Shown here: piece after piece, positions 24,055 to 33,994 of the stretch
Layout of the letters: the number at the start of each line of letters is the position of its first letter
Numbering within the stretch: the stretch's first letter is position 1
Assembly (NCBI GenBank): GCA_036768485.1
Contig: JAVLUZ010000271.1
Span: 3,206,309 to 3,270,308, forward strand
DNA: 64,000 bases
Source of the DNA: Mermis nigrescens
Lineage: Eukaryota > Nematoda > Enoplea > Mermithida > Mermithidae
Direction: 5' to 3'
Made by a program: the position numbers and the translations under genes
Notes under the pieces: generated by a model
The model's input: the letters and a program-made list of their open reading frames with translations, nothing else
Database searches by the model: none
Told to the model about the DNA's origin: nothing

Positions 24055-24293
24055 AATTTGTGAAAGATTTTCTAGACAAAATCAAAGAGCAGCCAATGCA
24101 TTATGCGGTTGAGATTCCAAAAATAACCATGACTAAACCATGTGATACTTTGCGAAAATTACAAACTCGACATTGCGTGGCAATATCGCAAACTGAAACC
24201 AGTTTCGTTCCATCTTTGACGACACCCGAAAATGTTTCGAGCAAACTATTTCATTGGGCGATGAAGAAACGTCTTAATTTATACAATGCATGA
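24055..24293 (+). CDS. Putative terminal exon of an unidentified plus-strand gene
   Basis: The ORF starts just after a possible acceptor (catgtatag) and reads FVKDFLDKIKEQPMHYAVEI, TMTKPCDTLRKLQTRHCVAI, then SSKLFHWAMKKRLNLYNA and a TGA stop. An AATAAA lies about 45 bases downstream. It is coding-like but unidentified. It could be the last exon of the same nested plus-strand gene as 18859-19152, or a separate fragment. Confidence 0.35.
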
Positions 24294-26143
24294 AAAGCGT
24301 ATATACTGTATTCTACTGAGAATGAATTGCCGACGGAAAATAAACGCCGCCACTGGCATGGAAGTGGTTAATCGCGCATTACGTTAATTTAAATTTGCCT
24401 TTCATAATGGAACGATGAATAGCAGAATCGCCCAGGGCGTCGTTGTAATTACCGTACACAGAGACAATTCACAGTTAGCAGAACAGTTTAGAGGTAACGC
24501 TGATTATTTAATCGATCGCTTGAGCGTTTGCAGGAAACGTGATTATTAAATGCAGTCCTATTTTAATTAAAACAGCGAATTCTTAGAACGATTTTCGGTT
24601 ATTCAAATTTCGTAGTTACCACACATGAACACTATGGGGTAAGGGGGCATCCTCATACCAGGACTTTTGGAAGGCGTATCTCCATCAGGCCATTTTGGAC
24701 CGAGACCGATTGCTTGAAGCGTGAAAAAGTATTAAATGACGCCTAGCAGTGCAATTTCAGTACATAAAATTATTTTTCGAGTAGCAGACTCTTCAATTGA
24801 CTCATCCAGACATTTTCCTTTCATTGTTTTGTATGATGTTACAGGTCATTCCATTGTCCTCATCGTAATTGTTTCCAAGCAAATTTAAGCATAAATCTTT
24901 TGGAGAAATCAAATACGACTGATTGATTAAATACGCAATGTTGACATTTAATAGCTAAAAAATTACCCGTCTATCCCCTCCCCCAAGAAAACTCGATTTA
25001 CCCCCTCCTCCCACAGCTTTTCACCTTATGCATGTATATATAGTAGGTACGACATTATTGTCAGAATTGAACGTTAGATTAGTAAAATCCAAATGTAAAA
25101 CCTAAAAAATCATAGGCGAATGACAAGTAAAGCACGGATGGTAGCGACTACTTCATAAAGTTTTCATTTAAAAGAATGTAACAGAAAAATCGAATGAATC
25201 AAGTTTATTTGATTACGGCTATAAATGCACAGCGTAACCATTCTGAGGGGTTCAGCAAGAAAGCCCTTTTGAGCCAAAATGATCAAAAAAGTAGTATAAA
25301 TACTAAAATGACATAAAAACTATATTAATCCACAGCTTCTGTTCAACGTCAAGCCTGTTGCAGAAAATTTCTTATTGTCATTTTTTCATTTTTGGCCTCC
25401 GCTTTGTTTTATTTTTCCCTAAAAAATGTCCATTTCTTTATTCTGGTCATCCCAAGCCCTCGCGTGCGTGTCTGATGACGATAACAAGTTTATTCTACGA
25501 AACAACGCAATATAAAACCTATACAGAAAATAAAATTACGTAAATATTAGATCTGATAAGTAAAACTGAATGGAAATGGAAGGAATAGAAAACAGATCAG
25601 AACATGTTGAACTGATCCCATTTTTTGCAAAAAATTTCATTTTAAAAGGCAAAATTGCATGCCAATAACACAATGTTTCACTTAGAAAAGCTTTTGTATG
25701 CACTTGCAACATTTTGCAGCTTAGTTTAATTCCTAAAAAGCATCGTTAATAGCACTCCTCAAAATTTGGAACGACTAAGCAACTAGTCAATAACTTATAA
25801 TTGCATAATGGTGCATATTGCTGTGAAATACTACTGTGCATTATATACCTACATGATGATTGATACATATATGGATAATTATGCTTTTTGCCTGAAAAAA
25901 GTACATACATTATAATTCAGAAAAAATCTTATATCATAAGGAATTTAACATAATCATGCTGATGTGTAAAGGAAATCAAACAGGAATAGCTAAAATTCAG
26001 GAAGAGTGATTGAAAGGTTAAATCAACTTGAACAAATAGGTAAATTCAGCACAATGATTTTTGCAGCTTACAGAATGATTTTTGCAGCTTGCAGCTTACT
26101 AGGTGCTACAGTAAATGGAAGATAGAGTTAATAAACGCTCTAC
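24294..26143. other. Dys intron, no recognisable feature
   Basis: Long AT-rich stretch with neither exon nor clear repeat ends. A C-rich run at 24970-25020 (CCCCTCCCCCAAGAAA...CCCCTCCTCCC) hints at a decayed repeat. Confidence 0.45.
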
Positions 26144-26236
26144 TTTGCGGTTTGTAGACAATATCCAAGATCTTAGCCGCTTTTTCCTCTTCCTCCGCTT
26201 TCTTCTCTTCGTCGGAATCTTGTCTACTCGTTCCAG
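26144..26236 (-). CDS. Dys: Dystrophin exon: acidic segment before CH1
   Basis: The frame reads QDSDEEKKAEEEEKAAKI, a highly charged stretch, then DIVYKPQ. A plausible acceptor (cacttag) lies upstream. The donor gtagag after CCGCAAA leaves one base, which joins the two leading bases of the next exon to encode Asn-Asp-Arg-Glu. The exon contains no methionine, so at least one more 5' exon is needed. It could be isoform-specific. The phase match with the CH1 exon is the main support, because this segment is not conserved in the family. Confidence 0.6.
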
Positions 26237-27028
26237 CTAAGTGAGCGGCAAAAAACATAATTCGAAAATCGATTAATAATCAATGATAACGTATTAAAGA
26301 AATCAGAATTTTTTCGAATGAACAAACATCAAAGGTTTCGAATGTTCGTTAAAAACGAGTGACCAAGCGGCCGTTAAAATCCGATCAAGTCCGTCGTATT
26401 AGCTTATCGCCTTGCCGCGCAAACCAAATAGCTAACAGGACAAATTTTATCCAAAAATGGAGAAAAAACTAAATCGGTCGATAAAGGAAAAAACAGCAAA
26501 ATCAAGCATCGCGGCGTCGAAAGCCCTTTCGCTCCAGCTAAATTTGATTTTTTCCCGATACTGGCCAATAAAAAGACAATTTATTTTTCGCTCGAGTGTA
26601 TAATAGTCAAGGTGGCGATACCTACTAAAAGTGTTATAATAAACCTATGCGATCGTCTAGTCAGCTCGATAAAGGCGTACCTATCGAAAAGAAACACGCT
26701 ACGTTATTGATGTGCCTTCGATTCGAAACTATATTTTTTATACATGTACGCAAATTGGTCGTATTATAAGATTGTTTTGAAACGATTCGGGCAACGGGAA
26801 AAAATTTAAAGAAAAAGCGTAGAGGAAAGGAGGCGTGTAAATAACGACAAATAGAAAAAGAGGCAAAATGAACACGTATAAAATAGTACATATGTACAAC
26901 AGGTATCGAGTTCCGTGGCCATTATTGACTCAACATCGGTTAATATAAACGAATGTTTACTGCTAGCCGGTGGCTAACAACAAGAGAATAATGCCAAACA
27001 AATTTAGACGGAAACGAATCTACTAAGC
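26237..27028. other. Between Dys exon and 27029 ORF; nothing certain
   Basis: Should contain the 5' continuation of Dys or its intron. No further exon could be matched by family or by phase. No promoter element is claimed. Confidence 0.35.
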
Positions 27029-27132
27029 TTAAGTGTGCTCAATGTACTCAGCGAAATGAATAGCATCATCCAGCTTTTCTCCCTGACCCTCCAAACGATC
27101 GCATACGTCACAGGGGCGACAGCTGTTAGCGT
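27029..27132 (-). CDS. Putative terminal exon, unidentified minus-strand gene
   Basis: After a possible acceptor (cgttacaag) the frame reads ANSCRPCDVCDRLEGQGEKL then DDAIHFAEYIEHT and a TAA stop. The C..C..C cluster and acidic helix look like real protein, and the local base composition is higher in GC than the repeats around it. It could also start further upstream. It does not join the Dys exon at 26236 in phase unless a weak internal donor is used. The gene is unknown. Confidence 0.4.
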
Positions 27133-28542
27133 CTTGTAACGCAAGGGAATTTAAAAGGGGCGCCCTACATGAGCATCTAGGCTACAACAGGGAACTTACG
27201 GGTTATGCAAGCGTAAGCCGTAAGTATGGAATTTTGCTAAAGACTTTACTTACGCCAAGCGACAGAGTCGCGAGCGTGAATTCCAGAAGCTCCGTTGTGT
27301 AATATTGTCACTTACGAGTATTAGCAAACGAAAGTACCGACTATAAAATACGGCATTTCAGAGATTAACATATGGCGAAAGGTTTTTCGGCGCGACGTGC
27401 TAGCGAAGCGACAAACCGCATTATTCAATCAAGGTAAACTGATGGTGAGAATATGCCACAGAAACTATTAAGTGTTCTTATTTGCAGCTAATATTTGTTA
27501 ATTACAGTAGCAGACGACGAATATATTCGGCCAGCTACTCATTTGCAGAAAAAGTAACAAATTTTTATCAGACATGCAGATCATGACAATTCTGGCGAAG
27601 CTTAAATTCAAAAGTGCCTTTTTCGGGCCCAGAAATAGTGGATGCAAGTCAAAAACATCGTTTTTGGCGTTTTGACGATGCTCTATCTTTCAAAAGCATG
27701 AAAACATAAAGAATTGCAAGAAAAATTCAAAAAATCGAATAAATTGAACAAAATATAGTCAAGACATGAGTAATTCGACACTTTTGAGCAAATAGACGGC
27801 TAAAAACGCTTTAACAAAGCACCTCAGCTACGAATTTTCAGGAAATTTTTGGAAACTCAATGCATAAGCAGAATTTATGAACTTGATTAACTGAATTTTA
27901 ATTCTTCACCAGTGATCCAGAATATAATAATCTGCATTAGCTGCATAAGCGACATAAGGCTAGATGTTGGTGATAACTCATACCAAATATTTATACGCTT
28001 TACAACTCAAGAACAATAGGATGAAGAACAAATGAATCAAGCGAAAATACTTCATTTTCTTAGCGTCGATGATTGCCTCGAGAGAGAAAGAAGCGTTCTT
28101 CAACATACACGTAATTCTAGTCATATTATTAGACTAAGTGAACATTAATTATAAATAATAATTATTATTTTATATTAATAATAGTACAATTAAATAAATG
28201 ATTTAAAACCCCATAATTTTAGTTACATTAATATAATTGAAAAATATTAGTGAAATAAATTATTAATATTATTAATAATACAACAAAATTCTTCAAATAA
28301 TACAACAACGCTTTTCAGCCCAAATAAACTTTCAAATCAAATTATTATGAAAAAGAGACATTTTAACGCAATATTTGAAGACAAAGTAAGTTTTTTCCAC
28401 ATTTTAACACAATATTTAATGAAGAAAAATTAGGTTTTTGTCAATCTCTAGAAATAATTGTCGATAATCAAGACCTGATAACAACAGTCATTATTAAGCA
28501 ACACGGTTTTTTGTACAAGGTCTTTTGTACATTCACAAAGAC
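27133..28542. other. Intergenic or intronic, mostly unexplained
   Basis: A fragment of the CTTGGGGG family lies at about 27570-27850 (GTGCCTTTTTCGGGCCC, TTTTGGCGTTTTGACGATG, GAGCAAATAGACGGC). 27500-27555 has paired acceptor- and donor-like signals around a 16-codon frame, which is too short to call. The rest is AT-rich. Confidence 0.35.
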
Positions 28543-28920
28543 CAAATGTACGTGTTCTTGGAGGGGTTTGAACGGGCAGTGGGCTTAAGAACCCCAGAAT
28601 GGCTGTGACCCCCAGAATTGTCATTTTTCAAAGAAATCATAGCAAGTAGGCTGTTATAAGCGGTTTTGGCTAACTTTTGGCTCGTGTCAAACCGCCATAT
28701 AAGTAATCTTTTTTATACTGATTTTGTTCAATTCACTCAATTTCGTCGAATGTTTTTTCGAAATTATGTTATATTTCCCGCTCTTTAAGAAAGAGCATTG
28801 TCCAAAACGTAAAAAACAGTATTTTTGATGAGTATCTATCATTTTTAGTCCAAAAGGGAACTTTTCAAAATTTTTCAGAGCTAGCCCTCTCCCAGAATTC
28901 CAATGCTGGGTGCATGTATG
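28543..28920 (+). mobile_element. CTTGGGGG-family element inside a GTACAAAG-family remnant
   Basis: 378 bases ending GGGTGCATGTATG. Flanks ACAAAGAC (28535-28542) and AAAAAGAC (28921-28928) agree at 7 of 8. Both flanks belong to a GTACAAAG/GACGGTCC hAT-like fragment, so the insertion is nested. Confidence 0.75.
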
Positions 28921-29115
28921 AAAAAGACGGTCCCTAATTCTCAATACATCTGTACATATGTACCTACTAAATTGCAGTTTATTATTATATACATATCACG
29001 TAGCACAAGCACAGTAATCCATTGCGTCGTTCATTTATTTATTTCATCTTTACTCATTAATTTACTTATTCACTCATTCATTCGTCATTCCTAACACCTA
29101 ACACACAGCGTAGAA

Positions 29116-29347
29116 CATACAAGTAACAGGGGGTTTGAAGGATCCTTCACCCGAAGTTGGACGTCCCCCCATCCCGTAGAGTCAGAAAATTTTTAACCTA
29201 CACCTCCCGATTTTTGGAAAAAAATTGCATTTTTTGGTCATTTTTACATGTTTTTTGGCATTTTTCGCCAAAAATTGGAGGTCACCTATTCCCCCCTAAA
29301 AATGGCCGGGGACCCTCCTCCCAAAGTTCCGAATTATTAGATGTATG
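29116..29347 (+). mobile_element. Short element, TGTAACGG family
   Basis: Starts CATACAAGTAACAGGGGG and ends GAATTATTAGATGTATG. Flanks GCGTAGAA and GCGTGGAG agree at 6 of 8. Confidence 0.8.
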
Positions 29348-29859
29348 GCGTGGAGGCTTTGCAGAGACAAAAAAAATTACTACACGGATAAAAATAATTT
29401 TCACATCTGTACAACAATGTTTCACGTCAAGCTTACAGCTTTAGCAGACAAAATGCGAGCTAAATTACTAAATTCATGTGCAACACTCAGATGTTTTGGC
29501 ATTTTGGCTAGTGCAAGCTTTTATAAATAAAACTGGAGCTTTGCAAAGAGAAATAACACAAAAAAGATGTAAAGCGCAGAAGATTTTAGCGTTTCTCTCT
29601 CTTTAAATTCAATTTCTGGCATTATAGAGTCGCACAGAACAAGTGATTAATTACTTATTCCAGCAACCGGAAATTCAGGGAAATTTAGGGAAATTTTAGA
29701 AATTTTGCTGTCTAGTGTTTCCCCTAAAAATCGTTGTACATAAACAAATACGACCATACCTGGGCAAGGGGTTCAACCAGGTTCAACCGGGTACCAGCCG
29801 GAGCAAGTTCGGTACCAGCCGGATGGTCCACCAGTTGCACTCTATGTTTTGTACATAAA

Positions 29860-31370
29860 CTTTTTTTGGTGTAAAAATCGATTGGTTGGCTCCAAAAATC
29901 GATTGCTGGGGTTTAAAAATCGGTTGGATGGCTCTAAAAATCAATTGCTCCTGGGTTCAACTAATTTTTGGAGCCCGTCAACTGATTTTTAGACCCCAGA
30001 AACTGATTTTTGGAGCTCACCAACCGATTCCTTGACCCTGGCAACCGATTTTTAGACCCCGGCAACCGATTTTTAGACCCCGGCAACCGATTTTCGGAGC
30101 CAACCAACCGGTTTACAGACCCCAGCAACCGATTTTTACAGCCAACCAACCAATTTTTAGACCCCAGCAACTGATTTTCGGACCCCAGTAACGGATTTAT
30201 GACCCCAGCAAGCGATTTATAAGCCCAATAAGCGATTCAGGACCCATCAATCAATTTTTCGAGCTCACCAACCGATTTCTAGACCCCCAGCAACCGATTT
30301 TTGGAGCCAACCAACCGGTTTTAAGACCCCAGCAACCGATTTTTATAGCCAACCAATCAACTTGTAGACCCCAGCAACTGATTTTCTCACTCCAATAACG
30401 GATTTAGGACCCAGCAAGCGATTCTTAAGCGATTTAGGACCCATCAATCAATTTTTCGAGCTCAGCAACAGATTTTTGGAGCCAACCAACCAATTTTTAG
30501 ATCCCAGCAACTGATTTTCGGACCCCAATAACGGATTTTGGACCCCAGCAAGCGATTTTTAAGCCCAATAAGCGACTTAGGACCCATCAATCAATTTTTC
30601 GAGCTCACTAACGATTTCTAGACCCCGGCAACTGATTTTTGGAGCTCACCAACCGATTTCTAGACCTCAGCAACCGATTTTAAGAGCCAACCAACCGGTT
30701 TTCAGACCACAGCAACCGATTTTTATAGCCAATGAACCAACTTTTAGACCCTAGCAACTGATTTTCGGACCCCAATAACGGATTTAGGAACCCAACAGGC
30801 GATTTTTAAGCCCAATAAGCGATTTAGGACCCATCAATCAATTTTTCGAGCTCACAGACCGATTTGTAGACCCCGGCAACCGATTTTTGGAGCTCACCAA
30901 CCGATTTATAGACCTCAGCCACCGATTTTTGGAGCCAACCAACCGGTTTTCAGACCACAGCAACCGATTTTTTGACACCACCGACTGATTTTTTGACCAT
31001 AGCAATCGATTTTTAGACCTCAGCAACCGATTTTCGGAGCCCACCAGCTGGGTTTTAGACCCCAGCAACCGATTTTTAACCCCACTAACTGATTTTTGGA
31101 GCCCAGCAACTGATTTAGGACCCCAGCAACCGATTTTCGGAGCCAAGAACTGATTTTAAGACCCCAGCAACCGAGTTCCGGATCCCACCAACTGATTTTT
31201 TGACCTCAGCAATCGATTTTGAGACCTCAGCAACCGATTTTTTAGAGTCCAGCAACCGATTTTTGGGGTCCAGCAACCGATTTTTGGAGCTCAGCAATCA
31301 TTTTTTAGATCCCAACAACGGATTTTCAAATCCCGGCAACCGAATCGGTTACTGAGCTCTCTAAAAATCG
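29860..31370. repeat. Minisatellite array, unit 20-21 bases
   Basis: Tandem variants of GACCCCAGCAACCGATTTTT alternate with GAGCCAACCAACCGGTTTTC. A block AAGCCCAATAAGCGATTTAG followed by GACCCATCAATCAATTTTTC recurs near 30210, 30562 and 30810, a higher-order pattern. Minus-strand frames give repetitive GSKNRLVGSENRL-like peptides, which I treat as by-products. Confidence 0.93.
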
Positions 31371-31589
31371 GTACGTAAGTAATGCATAATTCAGAGATTA
31401 TACTTAAGTAAGTAATGCCTAATTTAGAGAAAATAATAATTCGTCAGATCAAAATAAAACACATGATGTATTTTTGTGATCTTCTACACATCGATGTATT
31501 AAAAATACATACATACTTGTCTGTCCACCTGTTTTATGTGTAAATAAACGCTAGTCTTTTATACATACATTACTTGTTATTGATGTTTA

Positions 31590-33290
31590 GGCCGCGCTGA
31601 ATTCGGACAATTTTTGTAATGCAAAATTGCGTTTCAAAAAGGTGTAATCTCAAAATTTTCCAGCGCTTTACGCCAAATAGATTTAATTTCATTACTTGTT
31701 ATTGATGCTTAAGCCGCGTCAAATTTTGGATAATTTTTTTGTAACGCAAAATTGCGTTTCACAGAGGCTAAATTTCGAAATTTTCCGGCGCTTCGCGCCG
31801 AATTCGGATAATTTTTGTGATACAAAATTGCGTTTCAAAAAGGTGATATCTCAAAATTTTCCGACGCTTCGCGCCCAATTGATTTAATTTTATTACTTGT
31901 TATTGATGCTCAAGCCGCACCAAATTTGGACAATTTTTGTAATGCAAAATTGCGTTTCACAAAGGTTAAATTTCAAAATTTTCTGGCGCTTCGCGCCGAA
32001 TTGATTTAGTTTTATTACTTGTTATGCTTAAGCCGCGCCAAATTTGGACAATTTTTGTAATGCGAAATTGCGTTTCAAAAAGGTGGAATCTAAAAATTTT
32101 CTTGCGCTTCACGCCGAATTGATTTAATTTCATTACTTGTTATTGATGCTTAAGCCGCGTCAAATTTTGGATAATTTTTTTGTAACGCAAAATTGCGTTT
32201 CACAGAGGCTAAATTTCGAAATTTTCCGGCGCTTCGCGCCGAATTCGGATAATTTTTGTGATACAAAATTGCGTTTCAAAAAGGTGAAATCTCAAAATTT
32301 TCCGACGCTTCGCGCCCAATTGATTTAATTTTATTACTTGTTATTGATGCTCAAGCCGCACCAAATTTGGACAATTTTTGTAATGCAAAATTGCGTTTCA
32401 CAAAGGTTAAATTTCAAAATTTACCGGCGCTTCGCGCCGAATTGATTTAGTTTTATTACTTGTTATGCTTAAGCCGCGCCATATTTGGACAATTTTTGTA
32501 ATGCAAAATTGCTTTTCACAAAGGTTAAATTTCAAAAATTTCCGGCGCTTCACGCCGAACTCGGATAACTTTTGTGATACAAAATTGCGTTTCGAAAAGG
32601 TGAAATATCAAAATTTTCCGGCGCTTTGCGCCGAATTCGGACAATTTTTGTAATGCGAAATTGCGTTTCAAAAAGGTGGAATCTCAAAATTTTCCAGCGC
32701 TTCACGCCAAATAGATTTAATTTCATTACTTGTTATTGATGCTTAAGCCGTGTCAAATTTGGACAATTATTTTGTAACGCAAAATTGCATTTCACAGAGG
32801 TTAAATTTCGAAATTTTCCCGCCGAATTCGGATAATTTTTGTGATACAAAATTGTGTATAAATAGGTGAAATCTCAGAATTTTCCGACGCTTCGCGCCCA
32901 ATTGATTTAATTTTATTACTTGTTATTGATGCTTAAGCCGCACCAAATTTGGACAATTTTTGTAATGCAAAATTGCGTTTCACAAAGGTTAAATTTCAAA
33001 AATTTACCGTCGCTTCGCGCCGAATTGATTTAGTTTTATTACTTGTTATGCTTAAGCCGCACGAAATTTGGTTAATTTTTGTAATGCAAAATTGCGTTTC
33101 AAAAAGGTGGAATCTAAAAATTTTCCGGCGCTACGCGCCGAATTGATTTAATTTTATTACTTGTTCTTGATGCTTAAGCCGCGCCAAATTCGGACAATTT
33201 TTGTAATGCAAAATTGCATTTCACAAAGCTTAAATCTCAAAATTTTCCGGCGCATTTGATTTAATTTTATTATCCGTTATTGATGTTTAG
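31590..33290. repeat. Satellite array, unit about 110 bases, with 441-base higher-order repeat
   Basis: Each unit runs ATTACTTGTTATTGATGCTT, AAGCCGCGCCAAATTTGGAC, AATTTTTGTAATGCAAAATT, GCGTTTCAAAAAGGTGAAAT and CCGGCGCTTCGCGCCGAATT, usually followed by GATTTAATTTT. Some units lack the ATTACTTG part. The blocks starting at about 31690 and 32131 are nearly identical over roughly 400 bases, giving a 441-base higher-order period. Confidence 0.93.
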
Positions 33291-33751
33291 AGCTTGCGCT
33301 GAATTATGACAATTTTCGTGCATTTCAAGCAGGATTTATATTTGAAATGAAAACGTATATACTATTTGACGACATGAAAATGAGGAACTCTGTAGAAGTT
33401 TTATTTTTACACAATGAATTGCATAAAAAATATGCATATTAAAGGCGGTGAATGTCTCTTCCAGATTAAAGGTCAATTGTTACTAAAGTAATGAGTTTTT
33501 AAACATAATTGCTATTCAAATTATCGATTGCACTATTTTTTTACACCATACTTATTTTGACACACCATTTTTAATTAAAAAATTATGTCGCGAGAAATAG
33601 TGCGACTTCGCGTTAAATTATGAATGGACTTTGCGTGGAAGCAAGACTAACATGTTAAAAATTCAACCACTTTTCTGACTTAGGCAACCAACCAAAAAGT
33701 TGGGCTCCTGTACCAGCCGAGACTTTAAGGCTTGCCCAGCTATGAATACGA

Positions 33752-33986
33752 CATACATATAACGGCTCAAAATTATGAAAGGAGTTTCCAGCCCTTTTTA
33801 AATGGGGGAGGGGTAAATGACCTCAAATTTTTGGCCAAAAAGCGCCCAAAAACACCTAAAAATGACCAAAAAAACTCATGTTATTTCCAAAAATCGAGCG
33901 GGTCAAAAGTTTTCTGGTTTTGGGTAAGATGGGGGACGACCAACTTTGGGTGGAGGAATCCCCTATCCCCCTCGGTTACATGTATG
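33752..33986 (+). mobile_element. Short element, TGTAACGG family
   Basis: Starts CATACATATAACGGCTC and ends CGGTTACATGTATG. It sits exactly at the right target duplication of the 4-kb element. The sequence beyond it (AAGGACGGTCCCG) continues the interrupted host element with a small deletion. Confidence 0.7.
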
Positions 33987-33994
33987 AAGGACGG

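Larger units (their letters stand above)
29755..33744 (+). mobile_element. About 4-kb element with CATA/TATG ends and two internal tandem arrays
   Basis: The left end CATACCTGGGCAAGG and right end GCTTGCCCAGCTATG are inverted copies. AATACGAC is present directly outside both (29747-29754 and 33745-33752), a perfect 8-bp duplication, although the last C of the right copy may belong to the neighbouring element. Both ends contain GTACCAGCCG in opposite orientation. The interior is almost entirely a 20-21-base minisatellite (about 29860-31370) and a 110-base satellite (about 31590-33290). No transposase frame was seen. The outer flanks belong to one interrupted hAT-like GTACAAAG element (TTGTACATAAACAAATACGA left, ACGGTCCCGAAAAGTCC right). 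Confidence 0.85.

Noticed and set aside
27500..27556. Possible 16-codon plus-strand exon (ADDEYIRPATHLQKK)
   Set aside because: Splice signals are present, but it is too short and isolated to support.
29961..31297. Minus-strand frames encoding repeated KNRLVGS units (60-102 residues)
   Set aside because: By-products of a 20-21-base minisatellite. Units vary in length and break the frame repeatedly, with no start context or splice signals. A repeat protein cannot be fully excluded but is unsupported.
31696..32653. Three similar plus-strand frames with LKPRQILDNF- and CVSQRLNFEIF-like peptides
   Set aside because: Translations of the 110-base satellite. The similarity between frames reflects the repeat, not protein conservation.
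31590..33290. Regularly spaced palindromic motif resembling a CRISPR array
   Set aside because: The motif is part of a satellite unit whose spacers are themselves near-identical. The DNA is eukaryotic and has no cas genes.
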